NCBI GenBank assembly: GCA_016209035.1
Contig: JACQWX010000031.1
Coordinates: 1-56,350, forward strand
DNA length: 56,350 nt
Source of the DNA: Elusimicrobiota bacterium
Lineage (GTDB): Bacteria; Elusimicrobiota; Elusimicrobia; UBA1565; UBA9628
Direction of reading: 5' to 3'
The notes beneath the pieces are model-generated. The model did no database searches and was not told the origin of the DNA. It saw only the letters and a list, made by a program, of their open reading frames with translations. Numbering within the stretch: position 1 is the first letter of the stretch; each line of letters starts with the position of its first letter. Both the position numbers and the translations under genes were made by a program. This document shows, one piece after another, positions 17,053-26,947 of this stretch.

Positions 17053-17067
17053 AGGGCGCGAGGGCCG

Positions 17068-17412
17068 CTAGGCCTTCTTGGTCTTGCTCTTCTTCGCCGC
17101 CTTCTCGTCCTTCTTCGTGGGAGCGGTGGACAGGACCTTCTTCTTGGCGGCGGGCGCGGAGACGAGCTTCTTGATCTCCCTCCTGACGGGCACCCGGACC
17201 ACCATCTTGCCGTCGGTCTTGCCGAACCTGGTCTTGAACCGCTCCACGCGTCCCGCGGTGTCGACCAGTCTCTGCTGGCCGGTGTAGAAGGGATGGCAGG
17301 CGGCGCATATCTCGACCTTGATCAGCTCCTTGGTCGAGCGCGTCTCGAAGGTGTTGCCGCAGGCGCAGATGACTTTGGCGACTTTGTAGACGGGATGGAT
17401 GCCGGCTTTCAT
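17068..17412 (-). CDS. rpmE: Ribosomal protein bL31 with Lys/Ala-rich extension
   Basis: A 114-residue bL31: '[22 protein letters not shown]' and '[13 protein letters not shown]' carry the four zinc-binding cysteines. The normal protein is about 70 residues; here a basic tail of about 40 residues ([19 protein letters not shown]) follows. TATACT (17426-17421) lies 8 nt before the ATG with no ribosome-binding site, suggesting a very short leader. The gene is divergent from the HtrA-like gene. Confidence 0.94.
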   Translation of the reverse strand: MKAGIHPVYKVAKVICACGNTFETRSTKELIKVEICAACHPFYTGQQRLVDTAGRVERFKTRFGKTDGKMVVRVPVRREIKKLVSAPAAKKKVLSTAPTKKDEKAAKKSKTKKA

Positions 17413-17472
17413 GATGAGACAGTATACAAAAAATATTTGGTACCATGCCTGCTCAACGAGGATACCCCGACC

Positions 17473-18854
17473 ATGAAGACATCCGCCGGCCCGGCTCTCT
17501 TTCTCGCCGCCGTCGTGCTGCCGCTCTTCGCCCCGCTCCCGGGCCTTGCGGCCGACCGCGACGACCCGAACAACAAGTCGGTCGTGCGCATCTTCGTCTC
17601 GACCCAGAAGCCCGACTTCTACCAGCCCTGGCAGATGGGCGCGCCGGACAGCGTCTCGGGGTCCGGCTGCATCATCGCGGGCTCGCGCATCATGACCAAC
17701 GCCCACGTGGTCAGCGACCAGATCTTCATCCAGGTGCGCAAGGCGGGCGACCCCAGGCGGTACAACGCCAAGGTCGAGTTCGTCGCGCACGACGCGGAGC
17801 TCGCCCTCCTCAAGGTCGAGGATCCCTCCTTCTTCAAGGGAACCCGCAGCCTCGAGCTCGGCGACCTCCCCCGCCAGCGGGACGCCGCCACCGTCTACGG
17901 CTTCCCCGAGGGAGGCGAGGAGCTCTCCATCACCGAGGGCATCATATCGCGCATCGAGGTGACCGCCTACTCCCACTCGGGCCGCTACCTCCTGACCCTC
18001 CAGACCGACGCGGCCATCAACCCCGGGAACTCCGGCGGGCCGATGGTCAAGGACGGCAAGCTCATCGGGGTCTCCTTCCAGTCCTTCTCCAGCGGGGAGA
18101 ACATCGGCTACGCCGTGCCGGCGCCGCTCATCCGGCGCTTCCTGGATGACGTCGCCGACGGCTCCTACGACGGCATCTCTACTACGGCTCGCCGGCCTGG
18201 GAGGCCCTCAAGGCCGGCGACGTCATCACCGCGGCGGACGGGGTGCCCATCGGCGACGACGGCACGGTCGAGGTCCGCAAGGGCTTGAGGCTCATCCTGC
18301 ACCACCTCTTCAGCCTCCACCAGATGGGCGACCGGGTGGAGTTGTCCGGCCTGCGCGAGGGCAAGCCCTTCAAGGCGGCCGTGACGCTCAAGCGCTACCG
18401 GGACCTGGTCGACGACACCATCTACGACCGCAAGCCCACCTACTACATCTTCGCGGGCCTGGTCTTCACGCCGCTCACCCCCAACTACATCGGGCAATGG
18501 TCCTCGGAGGACGTCCCGACCGACTTCAAGGTCTACCGGGAGTTCGGCCGCGCCACGCGGACGCGCCGGCAGGCCGTGGTCCTGGCCTACGTCCTGCCCC
18601 ACGAGATCAACGCCGGCTACCACGACTGGCGCGGCCAGATCATCGAGTCGGTCAACGGCTCGCCGTTGGGCGACATCAAGGACGTCATCGGGGCCTTCGA
18701 GCGGCCGCAGGGCCGCTGGCACGTCATCCGCACCGACGGCAGCATCGCGTTCTCGAGCGCCATCGTCATCGACGCCCGGAAGGCGCAGGCGGCCCACCAG
18801 GAGATCCTGAGCCGCCACGGCATCCCGGCGGACCGCTCCGCGGACCTGAGGTAG
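17473..18854 (+). pseudogene. HtrA/Deg-type serine protease, disrupted by deletion and frameshift
   Basis: The first part has a signal peptide and an intact trypsin-fold triad: His in 'TNAHVV', Asp in '[10 protein letters not shown]', Ser in 'GNSGGPM'. At about 18175 the frame breaks. The continuation in another frame ([21 protein letters not shown], then to 18854) is the end of a PDZ domain plus the C-terminal half. About 40-50 residues that normally start the PDZ domain are absent, so a deletion removed them and shifted the frame. Read alone, the first frame would add a short wrong tail and stop at 18288. Sequencing or assembly error is the alternative. Confidence 0.8.
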
Positions 18855-18871
18855 GCAGTTACTCCTTTCCT

Positions 18872-18905
18872 CAGGCCCCTGAGGCGCTATCGCCGAAGGG
18901 GCCTG
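18872..18905. terminator. Bidirectional terminator between convergent genes
   Basis: CAGGCCCCT (18872-18880) and AGGGGCCTG (18897-18905) form a 9-bp stem with an inner GGCG/CGCC pairing. It lies between the convergent ends of the protease and the M23 peptidase. Confidence 0.6.
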
Positions 18906-18912
18906 CGGTAGG

Positions 18913-19911
18913 TCAGCGCTTCCCGATCTTCGAGACAGGGTTGAGGAGCGAGCCCTTCTTGTCCCGCATCTCGAAGTGGAGGTGCGGCCCCGTGGTCATG
19001 CCCGAGGAGCCGACGTTGCCCAGCAGGGTCTTGCCGCGCTGGACCACCTGCCCTTTCTTCACGCGGACCTTGGAGAGGTGTCCATAGAGGGTGGTCGCGC
19101 CGTCGAAGTGCTTGACCACGACGACGAGGCCGTAGCCGCCCTTCCAGCCGCACTCGAGGACCCTCCCGCTGCGGGAGGCGAAAACCGGCGTCCCGTAAGG
19201 CTTGGCGAAGTCGATGCCCTCGTGCATCCTGCGCCTCCCGAGGACCGGATGGAAGCGCATGCCGTAGCGGGAGCTGATGCGCGCCCAGCCGGACTCGAAC
19301 GGGAAGCGGTAGGTGTCGAAGTTGATCCGGACGCTCGGGAGGAACACGGAGGAGTCCTTGGCCAACGGGTGCTCGCCCAGCATCGCGCTCGGGGGCAGCC
19401 GGTTCATCACCACGACCATCTCCTTGTAGCGGTGAGCCGCGCGGGGCTCCTTGTTGTACCGGGCGATGACGGCGTCGAGGGTCTCGCCGTCCTTCCTCGC
19501 CCGGTAGAGCATGCCGTCCTTGTTGAGCACGGTCACCTTCTGGCCGGGGAAGAGGATGATCATCTCGTCGCCCTTGGTCGCCTGGAGGGCCATGGCCGTG
19601 GTCCCGTATTTCTTGGCCAGATGCCAGGCGGAGTACTCTCCCTTGACGATCTTGTGGTCGCAATAGAGCAGGCGCCTGACCTTCTTGAGGAGCTCGGGAG
19701 GCGGCTCCTCCAGGCCCGCCGGGGTGAGCACCGAGTAGCGGTCCCAATCCGCCCGCGCGTCCGGCCGCGCGGTCGACGGAACGGCGTTCCAGGCCAGGAG
19801 GACTCCCGCGCAGGCCGCCGAGAGGGCCTTCCTCGCCGCCCCCTGCACGCCAACACATTCCCTGATGGCGGCAGGGGACGGCGGCCTTCCGGCGACCGAA
19901 CTCGCCGTCAT
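18913..19911 (-). CDS. Exported M23 metallopeptidase with LysM-like region
   Basis: A 332-residue protein with a hydrophobic N-terminal segment ([20 protein letters not shown]). A LysM-like stretch covers about 80-150 ('[20 protein letters not shown]'), and an M23 domain about 215-332 has '[15 protein letters not shown]' and '[10 protein letters not shown]', the zinc ligands. It would cut or regulate peptidoglycan cross-bridges. The start at 19911 overlaps the rho stop as ATGA; the longer upstream frame is a shadow of rho. Confidence 0.88.
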   Translation of the reverse strand: MTASSVAGRPPSPAAIRECVGVQGAARKALSAACAGVLLAWNAVPSTARPDARADWDRYSVLTPAGLEEPPPELLKKVRRLLYCDHKIVKGEYSAWHLAKKYGTTAMALQATKGDEMIILFPGQKVTVLNKDGMLYRARKDGETLDAVIARYNKEPRAAHRYKEMVVVMNRLPPSAMLGEHPLAKDSSVFLPSVRINFDTYRFPFESGWARISSRYGMRFHPVLGRRRMHEGIDFAKPYGTPVFASRSGRVLECGWKGGYGLVVVVKHFDGATTLYGHLSKVRVKKGQVVQRGKTLLGNVGSSGMTTGPHLHFEMRDKKGSLLNPVSKIGKR

Positions 19912-21335
19912 TCCGCCGAGAGCTCCATCACCTTGAGGAAGTCCTTGTTCGTCTTGCTCTGCAGGAGCTTGTCGCGCAGGAGCTCCATGGCCTCGACCGA
20001 GCTCAAGGGCGCGAGCACCTTGCGCAGGATCCACATCTTGTTGAGCTCCTCCTCGCTGAGCAGCAGCTCCTCCTTGCGCGTGCCGGAACGGTTGATCTCG
20101 AAGGACGGGAAGATGCGCCGGTCCGAGAGCTTGCGGTCGAGGTAGACCTCCATGTTGCCGGTCCCCTTGAACTCCTCGAAGATGACCTCGTCCATGCGGC
20201 TGCCGGTGTCGACCAGCGAGGTGGCGATGATGCTCAAGGACCCCCCCTCCTCGATGTTGCGCGCGGCCCCCAGGAAGCGCTTGGGCCGCTGGAGGGAGGT
20301 GGCCTCCAGGCCCCCCGAGAGGACCCGGCCGGACGACGGGGTGATGGTGTTGTAGGCCCGGGCGAGCCGGGTGATCGAGTCGAGGAGGATGGCGACGTCC
20401 CTGCCCATCTCCGTCAGGCGTTTGGCCTTCTCCAGGACCATCTCCGCCACTTGGACGTGGCGGTCCGCGGGCTCGTCGAAGGTCGACGCCACGACCTCCG
20501 CCTTCACGGACCGCTGGACCTCGGTGACCTCCTCCGGCCGCTCGTCGATGAGCAGGATCATGAGCACGGTCTCCGGGTGGTTGGCCGAGATGGCGTTGGC
20601 GATCTTCTGCAGGATCATGGTCTTGCCGGTCTTGGGCGCGGCCACGATGAGGCCGCGCTGCCCCTTGCCGATGGGGGCGATGAGGTCCAGGAGGCGCGTG
20701 GTGGGCTCGTTGCGGTCGTGCTCCAGCACGAACCTCTTGTTGGGATGCAGGGGCGTCAAGTTGTCGAAGAACGGCCGGTCCTTGAGCGCTTCGGCCTCCG
20801 CGCCGTTGATCTTCTTCACCTGCAGGAGGGCGAAGAAGCGCTCGCCGTCCTTGGGAGGCCGCACGAACCCGCCGACGGTGTCGCCCTTGCGCAGCCCGAA
20901 CTTCTTGATCTGCGACGGGGAGATGTAGATGTCGTCGGGCCCGGGAAGGTAGTTGTATTCCTGGGAGCGCAGGAACCCGAAGCCGTCCGGGAGGACCTCC
21001 AGGACGCCCTCGTCGTAGATCATGCCGTTGGCCTTGAGCTGGCCCTCGAGGATCTTGGCGATCATCTCCTGCTTGCGCAGGCCCGAGACTCCCTCGAGCC
21101 TGAGGTCGCGGGCGATGGCGTTCAAGTCGGCGATCGTCATCTTCGTGAGCTGGGTGACGTCCAGGAGCTTGACGGGCTGGGGCGAAGACTGCTGCGGAGG
21201 CCCTCCGCGCTGCCCGCGCGACCCGTCCTCAGGACGGGGTCCGGAGTCCCGGCGGGACTCCGGACCGTCAGACTGGTTCTGCTGGGCCTTAGGCGATCCT
21301 TCCATGTCTTTGACCTCCGATGAGTTCCGGCTCAT
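19908..21335 (-). CDS. rho: Transcription termination factor Rho
   Basis: A 475-residue Rho. A Ser/Gln/Pro-rich N-terminal leader (1-50) precedes the Rho_N domain (about 55-95), the RNA-binding domain ('[15 protein letters not shown]') and the ATPase with '[14 protein letters not shown]' and '[16 protein letters not shown]'. The leader contains a perfect 13-bp hairpin (21238-21266), an in-frame palindromic insert encoding '[10 protein letters not shown]'. The gene overlaps coaE by 4 nt and the M23 gene by 4 nt. Confidence 0.95.
   Translation of the reverse strand: MSRNSSEVKDMEGSPKAQQNQSDGPESRRDSGPRPEDGSRGQRGGPPQQSSPQPVKLLDVTQLTKMTIADLNAIARDLRLEGVSGLRKQEMIAKILEGQLKANGMIYDEGVLEVLPDGFGFLRSQEYNYLPGPDDIYISPSQIKKFGLRKGDTVGGFVRPPKDGERFFALLQVKKINGAEAEALKDRPFFDNLTPLHPNKRFVLEHDRNEPTTRLLDLIAPIGKGQRGLIVAAPKTGKTMILQKIANAISANHPETVLMILLIDERPEEVTEVQRSVKAEVVASTFDEPADRHVQVAEMVLEKAKRLTEMGRDVAILLDSITRLARAYNTITPSSGRVLSGGLEATSLQRPKRFLGAARNIEEGGSLSIIATSLVDTGSRMDEVIFEEFKGTGNMEVYLDRKLSDRRIFPSFEINRSGTRKEELLLSEEELNKMWILRKVLAPLSSVEAMELLRDKLLQSKTNKDFLKVMELSAE
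21238..21266. repeat. In-frame palindromic hairpin in rho
   Basis: GGTCCGGAGTCCC (21238-21250) and GGGACTCCGGACC (21254-21266) form a perfect 13-bp stem with a 3-nt loop inside the variable N-terminus of Rho. Confidence 0.75.
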
Positions 21336-21955
21336 GGGTCCACCTCCGCTCGACGAATCAGCTCGAACGCCTTGTAGTACTCCGTGATCAACCTCTCGAA
21401 ATCCTTGCGGGTCCCCGTGTTGCGGACCACGACGTCGGCTAAGGCCGCCTTGACCGCGTCCGGGAGCTGCGCCGCCATCCTTTCACGCGCCTGCGCCTTC
21501 GTCATGCCTCGGGCGGTTGCGCGTCTGATCTGGAGTCTCCTTGTCGTACTGATCAACAACGTCGCATCAAACCTCCCGGCTAAGGAGTCTTTCCCTTTCT
21601 CAAAGAGCAGCGGCACATCCACGACGACGACCCCGCGGGCTCGGCCGACTCGCCTCCACATCTCCCTACGGATGGCCGGATGCGTGATCCGCTCGATGCG
21701 CGAGCGCGCGGCCGGATCCGCGAAGACCCGCCGGGCCAGCTCCCGCCGGTCCAGCCCCCCCTTGCGGGCCAGGACCCCCCGGCCGAAGGCGGCCACGATC
21801 CTCCGGAAGACCGCCGTGCCGGGCCGCGCCACCTCATGGGCGATCTCGTCGAGCGCCACCGTCGCGGCCCCGGCGCGCCGCAAAGCCTTCAGGGCCAGGC
21901 TCTTGCCGCTGGCGAGGCCTCCGGTCAGAGCGACGATGAAGCGCCGGTTCCTCAA
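21332..21955 (-). CDS. coaE: Dephospho-CoA kinase
   Basis: A 207-residue kinase with '[17 protein letters not shown]' (P-loop), '[12 protein letters not shown]' and '[13 protein letters not shown]'. It performs the last step of coenzyme A synthesis. Length is normal. It overlaps rho (4 nt) and the rhomboid gene (4 nt), forming a tight operon with polA upstream. Confidence 0.93.
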   Translation of the reverse strand: MRNRRFIVALTGGLASGKSLALKALRRAGAATVALDEIAHEVARPGTAVFRRIVAAFGRGVLARKGGLDRRELARRVFADPAARSRIERITHPAIRREMWRRVGRARGVVVVDVPLLFEKGKDSLAGRFDATLLISTTRRLQIRRATARGMTKAQARERMAAQLPDAVKAALADVVVRNTGTRKDFERLITEYYKAFELIRRAEVDP

Positions 21956-22803
21956 TGCTTGTTCCTCTCGGAATAGCGCCGCATGACGGCCTTCTCCTCA
22001 TCGCTCAACGAGTCGATGCCGCAGGCCAGGATCTTGTCCAGGACGCGGTCCACGTCGTCCATGGACGCGGCGGGCGGCTCCGAAGGCCCGCGCCCGGGTC
22101 CCGCGCCCGAGGCGCGCGCGCCCCGCCGGGCCGCCGCCGCGGGAGGCCGGGACGCCGCGCCCTTGAACCAGGCCTTCGCCCTGATCTTCAGCAGCCACCA
22201 CCACCGGATGTAGAGGTAGCCCGTGGCCAGCCCTCCCAGATGGGCGAACCGGGCGACGCCAGAGCCCGATTCGGCGGCCGCGGAGAAGAGCTCGATGACC
22301 CCGCAGATGATCGCCATCTGCCGGGCGGTCACCGGCAGGAAGAAATAGAGGTAGACGACCGCGTCCGGATAGAGCATCGCGAAGGCCACCAGGAGCCCGA
22401 AGACGGCGCCGGACGCCCCGACCACGGGGACCGCCGACGTGGGGCTCAGCGCGAGCGAGGCCGCGGCCGCCCCGAGGCCGCAGACCAGATAGAACTTCAG
22501 GAACTCCTTGGCGCCCCACTGGGCCTCGACCGGCATGCCGAACATCCAGATGCAGAACAGGTTGAAGAGGAGGTGGAAGAAGCCGTTGTGGATGAACAGG
22601 TAGGTGACGGCCTGCCACACCCACCGCTCGAACAGGAACCGCTGGGGCACGAGTCCAAACAGCGAGTCGAACGGCCCGGCGTGCACGCCGCCGTTGACGA
22701 CCGCCCGCAGCGCGAACACCGCGGCGTTGACGACCAAGAGCCACTTCACGGCCGGAGGCATGGACCGGAAATCGATCGGCGCTTGGCCGAAGGATCTGCT
22801 CAC
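21952..22803 (-). CDS. Rhomboid-family intramembrane serine protease
   Basis: A 283-residue polytopic protein. 'HNGFFHLLFNLFCIWMFG' is the rhomboid helix 2, the catalytic Ser is in 'VVGASGAVFGLL' and the His in 'RFAHLGGLATGYL'. Six helices are followed by a Pro/Ala-rich cytosolic tail ending in a short acidic helix ('MDDVDRVLDKILACGIDSLS'), common in this subgroup. It would cleave membrane proteins; substrates are unknown. It overlaps both neighbours by 4 nt. Confidence 0.92.
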   Translation of the reverse strand: MSRSFGQAPIDFRSMPPAVKWLLVVNAAVFALRAVVNGGVHAGPFDSLFGLVPQRFLFERWVWQAVTYLFIHNGFFHLLFNLFCIWMFGMPVEAQWGAKEFLKFYLVCGLGAAAASLALSPTSAVPVVGASGAVFGLLVAFAMLYPDAVVYLYFFLPVTARQMAIICGVIELFSAAAESGSGVARFAHLGGLATGYLYIRWWWLLKIRAKAWFKGAASRPPAAAARRGARASGAGPGRGPSEPPAASMDDVDRVLDKILACGIDSLSDEEKAVMRRYSERNKH

Positions 22804-25400
22804 GGCGCCCTCATGTCAACCCAGTTGGGGCCCGTCTTCACGTCCACCTTGAGCGGCACCTTCAGGCTCACCGCGGTCTCCATGGCGCCGCGGACCCATG
22901 GGGCGAAATCCCCGACCCGGTCCTGGGGGACCTCGAAGAGGAGCTCGTCGTGTATCTGGAGCAGCATCCTCGCCTTGAACCTCCCGGGCTCGGCCTTGAG
23001 GGCGTCCTGGACCCTCAGCATGGCGACCTTGATCACGTCCGCCGAGCCTCCCTGGATGGGGGTGTTGGTCGCCGCGCGCTCGGCGAACTGCCGGACCGCG
23101 GTGTTCTTGGCGGAGAGGTCCGGCAGGCGGCGGATCCTTCCCGTCCAGGTGCGCACCAAGCCCGTGCGCCGGGCCTCATGCAGGTTGGCCGCCGCCCAGC
23201 GCGCGACCCCGTCGTAGCGCTCGAAGCACTTCTTGATGTAGTCCGCGGCCTCGGAGCGCGGGATCCCCAGGGACTGCGCCAGGCCGTGGGCCGACTGGCC
23301 GTACACGATCCCGAAGACGATGGCCTTGGCGCGGCGCCGGTGCTCCTTGTCAACCGATCCGGGCGCCAGGTGGAAGACCTCGCGCGCGGTCCTCTCATGG
23401 ATGTCCTGGTCGGCGGCGAATGCTTCTTGGAGCGCGCGGTCGTCCGAGACGTGCGCCAGCACCCTGAGGTCGATCTGGGAGTAGTCCGCCGACACGAGCT
23501 CCATCCCGGGGCCCGCGACGAACGCCCGGCGGATCTTCTGCCCCGGGACGGAACGGACCGGGATGTTCTGCAGGTTGGGGTCCAGGCTGGAGAGCCGGCC
23601 CGTGGCCGTGCCCGACTGGTCGAAATGGGTGTGCACCCGGCCGGTCGCCGGGACCACGCGCTCGAGCAGGCCCTCGATGTAGGTCGCCTTGAGCTTGGCC
23701 AGCTCCCGGTACTCGATCACCTTGGCGGGGATGGGATGCAGGCCCGCCAGGGTCGCCAGGGCGGCCTCGTCCGTGGACCTGCCGCCCTTGGCCGTCTTGT
23801 GGGCCACCGGGAGCTGGAGCTTGTCGTAGAGGAGCAGGCCTAGCTGCTTGGGGGAGTTCAGGTTGATCTCCGCGCCGGCCAGCCGGTCCACCTCGGCCTT
23901 GAGCTCCCGGATGTGCCCGTCGAACTCGCCCGAGAGAGTCCGCAGGTAGCCGGCATCGACGGCGATGCCGGCCTCCTCCATGTCCCTGAGGACCCAAAGG
24001 AGGGGCAGTTCGATCTCCGAAAAGAGCTTGAGGACCCCTTGGCCGCGCATGGCGTCCAGCAGGGCCGGCCGCCCGAGGGCCAGGCCCGCGCGGCGCCTGA
24101 GCTCGGCGTCGAGCTCCTTGGCGGGCTTGCCGGGCTCGGAGGCTGGGTCGAGGCAATAGGCCGCCAGCATGGCGTCGAAGACAGGAGGCTTAAGCGCCAG
24201 GCCCAGGGACCCGAGCGCGGCTAGGGCGGCCTTGACGTCCCAGCAGACCTTGATGGCCTTCCCGGCCAGGGCATGGGAGAGCTCGCGCTGGTGCCTGGCA
24301 GCGTCCTTGCCGTGCAGGAGAGCGGTCCTTCCGTCCTCCGATCCCAAGGCCACCAGCGCCGGGCCGGACTCGATGAGGTCCGGGGAATCGTTGGCCACGG
24401 CCGAGAGCGTGAGGACGCCGGAGCGCGCCGCCTCCTTGAGCACGGTGGCTAGGTCCGCCTCCTGGAGGGGGGCCAGGCCCTCGCCCACGAGCGCCGACGC
24501 GCCTCCCGAAGGCGCTCGGGACGACGGCGCATCCGCGCCGTCGCCGGAAAGCTCCTTGAGCAGGGAATGGAACTCCAAGCGTTCGAGCACCGGCTTCAAG
24601 AGCCGCAGGTCAGGGACGGGCGCCCCGGGTGACCGGGGCGGGGCGTCGATGGGAGCGTCCCTCCTCAGCCGGACGAGCTCGGCCGCGGCGAGGACGTCAT
24701 CCGCGCCTGCCAGCAGGGCCTCGGCGGTCTTGGGAGGGATGCGCGGGTCGCCCGCCTTGGCGGCCTTGAGCACGCCCTCCAGGGTGCCGTGGTCCTTCAG
24801 GAGCTTCCTCGCTCCGACCGGCCCGATGCCGCGCACGCCAGGCACGTTGTCGGAGGCATCCCCGGCGAGGGCCAGGTAGTCCACCACGGCCGATGGGCCG
24901 ACGCCCAGCTTCTCCTCGATGCGGGGCGGGTCCATCCAGACGCCCTTGCCCGGGTCGAGCACCCGCACCCCTTCGCCCACCATCTGCAGGGCGTCCTTGT
25001 CTCCCGTGACCAGCACCGCGTCGAAGCCCTCACGAGCCGCGCGGCTGGCCAGGGTCGCCATGAGGTCGTCGGCCTCGTAGCCCTGGAGGCGCACGGTGGC
25101 GCAGCCCAGGGCGGCGGCGAGTTCCGGCGCGAGGTCGAGCTGGCTGACGAGGTCCTGGTCGGTCTCCTTGCGGGTCGCCTTGTAGGCCGCGAAGGCCTCG
25201 TGGCGGAAGGTCGGGCCGGGCGAGTCGAAGCACACCGCCACCCGCTCGGGCTTCTCCTCTCGGATGAGCTTGAGCAGCATCCGGGCGAACCCCAGCAGGG
25301 CGCCCACCGGCTCCCCCTTGGAGGACGTCAGGGGGGGCAGGGCGTGGTAGGCCCGGTGGAGATAGGCGTGGGCGTCGACGAGATAGAGGCGAGGCCTCAA
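22800..25400 (-). CDS. polA: DNA polymerase I
   Basis: An 866-residue PolA: 5'-3' exonuclease (about 1-250), a middle 3'-5'-exonuclease-like domain and the polymerase domain with 'SADYSQIDLRVLAHVS', 'RRAKAIVFGIVYGQS' and 'QIHDELLFEVP'. The middle domain lacks the usual first DxE motif, so proofreading is probably absent. The start is TTG at 25400. Two palindromic inserts sit in the linker between nuclease and Klenow parts: element X (residues about 286-306) and a hairpin at 24621-24640. This is a region that tolerates insertions. Confidence 0.94.
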   Translation of the reverse strand: MRPRLYLVDAHAYLHRAYHALPPLTSSKGEPVGALLGFARMLLKLIREEKPERVAVCFDSPGPTFRHEAFAAYKATRKETDQDLVSQLDLAPELAAALGCATVRLQGYEADDLMATLASRAAREGFDAVLVTGDKDALQMVGEGVRVLDPGKGVWMDPPRIEEKLGVGPSAVVDYLALAGDASDNVPGVRGIGPVGARKLLKDHGTLEGVLKAAKAGDPRIPPKTAEALLAGADDVLAAAELVRLRRDAPIDAPPRSPGAPVPDLRLLKPVLERLEFHSLLKELSGDGADAPSSRAPSGGASALVGEGLAPLQEADLATVLKEAARSGVLTLSAVANDSPDLIESGPALVALGSEDGRTALLHGKDAARHQRELSHALAGKAIKVCWDVKAALAALGSLGLALKPPVFDAMLAAYCLDPASEPGKPAKELDAELRRRAGLALGRPALLDAMRGQGVLKLFSEIELPLLWVLRDMEEAGIAVDAGYLRTLSGEFDGHIRELKAEVDRLAGAEINLNSPKQLGLLLYDKLQLPVAHKTAKGGRSTDEAALATLAGLHPIPAKVIEYRELAKLKATYIEGLLERVVPATGRVHTHFDQSGTATGRLSSLDPNLQNIPVRSVPGQKIRRAFVAGPGMELVSADYSQIDLRVLAHVSDDRALQEAFAADQDIHERTAREVFHLAPGSVDKEHRRRAKAIVFGIVYGQSAHGLAQSLGIPRSEAADYIKKCFERYDGVARWAAANLHEARRTGLVRTWTGRIRRLPDLSAKNTAVRQFAERAATNTPIQGGSADVIKVAMLRVQDALKAEPGRFKARMLLQIHDELLFEVPQDRVGDFAPWVRGAMETAVSLKVPLKVDVKTGPNWVDMRAP
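24482..24543 (+). repeat. Palindromic element X, copy in polA
   Basis: 24505-24543 is identical over 39 nt to the reverse complement of 36477-36515 in the MFS gene, and similarity runs on to 24482. It consists of two adjacent hairpins (CCCGA-TCGGG and CGACGGCGC-GCGCCGTCG). Relative to the gene it is inverted compared with the MFS copy, so the encoded residues differ. Confidence 0.88.
24621..24640. repeat. Hairpin in the polA linker
   Basis: CGCCCCGG-GTGA-CCGGGGCG, a perfect 8-bp stem, encodes part of 'PPRSPGAP' at residues about 254-260, next to element X. Confidence 0.6.
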
Positions 25401-25461
25401 GGTGTCAGCTGTTGACTTCTCGACCTTCTCTACGAGAACTGCGAAACGGTCCCGGGCTTGG

Positions 25462-25791
25462 TCAGCTGGAAATCAGGGATTCGAGCTTCTTCTTGATCTC
25501 GGCCTTCGGGTGCACGCCCACCATCTGGTCCATGACCTTCCCTTTGTTGAAGAAGAGCAGGGAAGGGAGCGCCGTGATCCTGAAGCGGCCCGCGACCTCC
25601 GCGTTCTCGTCCGTGTTGATCTTCGCCACGCGGATCTTTCCCGCGTACTCCTTGGCCAGCTCCTCGATGATCGGGCCCAGCATCCGGCACGGGCCGCACC
25701 ACGGAGCCCAGAAATCCACCAGGACCGGGGCCGGGCTCTGCAGAACATCCTTCTCGAAGGTCTTGTCCGTCAGCTGGATGTCGAGGGACAT
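25462..25791 (-). CDS. trxA: Thioredoxin
   Basis: A 109-residue thioredoxin with the active site 'WAPWCGPCRM' and the cis-proline region 'ALPSLLFF'. It reduces cytosolic disulfides. Unlike several neighbours it has a conventional leader of about 50 nt and an AGGAG site before the ATG at 25791. Confidence 0.95.
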   Translation of the reverse strand: MSLDIQLTDKTFEKDVLQSPAPVLVDFWAPWCGPCRMLGPIIEELAKEYAGKIRVAKINTDENAEVAGRFRITALPSLLFFNKGKVMDQMVGVHPKAEIKKKLESLISS

Positions 25792-25850
25792 GCTTTGTTT
25801 CTCCTGCGTTGATTAGGGCGATCTGGTCGGTGATCGGCTGCGACAATTAC

Positions 25851-25879
25851 ATGATAGCAGGTGGAGGATTCCAAGTCAA
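25851..25879 (-). promoter_or_regulatory. Promoter of trxA
   Basis: On the minus strand TTGACT (25879-25874), 17 nt, TATCAT (25856-25851). About 50 nt of leader with AGGAG follows, contrasting with the leaderless promoters elsewhere in the window. Confidence 0.75.
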
Positions 25880-25938
25880 GGCGCTGCCAGCTCCCGGCCG
25901 GAATCGCTCCATCCAGGAAATGATATATTCTCGATGGG

Positions 25939-26946
25939 ATGCCCGATCATCGCGCTTCGGGCCGTTTCTTGACCGCGTGCGCAATCACCATCGCGATCAC
26001 GGCCCTGTCCGTCCTCGTGAGCGAAGGGATCGCGCGCGTGATCCTGGAGAAGCGATCTCCCCACCTCAAGGAACGGATGATCCTGGTCCCATTCGACAAC
26101 TCCTGCGCCGCGCTCGGCGCCAAGCCCGGCCTGGACAAGATCGTCGTCCTCGGCAGCTCGCCGGCCATGGTCGAGACGGTCCATAACCGCCCCTTCCCCG
26201 ACCAGCTGCGGGAGCGGCTGGCGGAGCGCTTCGACGTGCTCTTCATCCGCGCGGGGGGGATCGACTCCTCCCTGAACGTGCTGGAGGCCGAGATGGCCGC
26301 GCGCTGCGGCTGGCGGACGCGGTATTTCATCGTCTACGCGGGCCACCAAGATTTCAATGCGGCCTACCGCGAGAAATGCGGCGTCGTCTTTCCCGCAGTA
26401 CGTCCTTCCCCCGGCTGGCGCGATTTCGCCGCGGCATGGCTGCTGAACCACTCCAGCACGATCCGGCTGTTGACGGCCACGGCCCTGCGGACGCAGAATA
26501 GGCATGTTGCGCCGGAACGGTCGGGATGCCTTTTTACCTTTTCGCAGGACGACTTGCGCGGCCTCCTGGCCCGCTACGAGGGCAACATGCGGCGGATCAT
26601 CCGGGCGGCCAGGGCGATCGGCGCCCGGACGATCCTCGTCACGCAAATCCTCGATCCCTCCCGCACGTCGCGCGAAAGCGCTCAATTCTGCGGGATGCAG
26701 AATGAGGCGCTCCGGCGGCTGGCGCGGCGGAACCCCGATGTGGACGTGGTGGATTTCGAGCTGGCGGCGGCCCCCCGCGTCCGGAAGAAGGACGGCGGTT
26801 GCGGGCTCTTTGAAACATCCCCGGAGCCCGGCCGCTGCGGCGATCCGTATCACCTCAGCCTTGCCGGCCATGAGATCGTGGCGGACCTGCTGGGGAAGCG
26901 CCTCATGAAGGATGAGGCGCCGTCCCGCCTCGGGCCGCGACGATGA
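25939..26946 (+). CDS. SGNH/GDSL-type hydrolase, membrane-anchored (SxtL-like position)
   Basis: A 335-residue protein with one N-terminal membrane helix (residues about 10-30). The catalytic Ser is probably in 'VVLGSSPAMVE', and the C-terminal 'DPYHLSLAGHEIV' supplies the Asp-His pair of SGNH hydrolases. The usual GDS is GSS here. It starts a run of five same-strand genes ending in a carbamoyltransferase and its small partners. In the saxitoxin cluster an SGNH protein (SxtL) lies beside the same partners. Substrate unknown; an acyl or carbamoyl ester on a glycan is possible. Confidence 0.65.
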   Translation: MPDHRASGRFLTACAITIAITALSVLVSEGIARVILEKRSPHLKERMILVPFDNSCAALGAKPGLDKIVVLGSSPAMVETVHNRPFPDQLRERLAERFDVLFIRAGGIDSSLNVLEAEMAARCGWRTRYFIVYAGHQDFNAAYREKCGVVFPAVRPSPGWRDFAAAWLLNHSSTIRLLTATALRTQNRHVAPERSGCLFTFSQDDLRGLLARYEGNMRRIIRAARAIGARTILVTQILDPSRTSRESAQFCGMQNEALRRLARRNPDVDVVDFELAAAPRVRKKDGGCGLFETSPEPGRCGDPYHLSLAGHEIVADLLGKRLMKDEAPSRLGPRR

Positions 26947-26947
26947 G

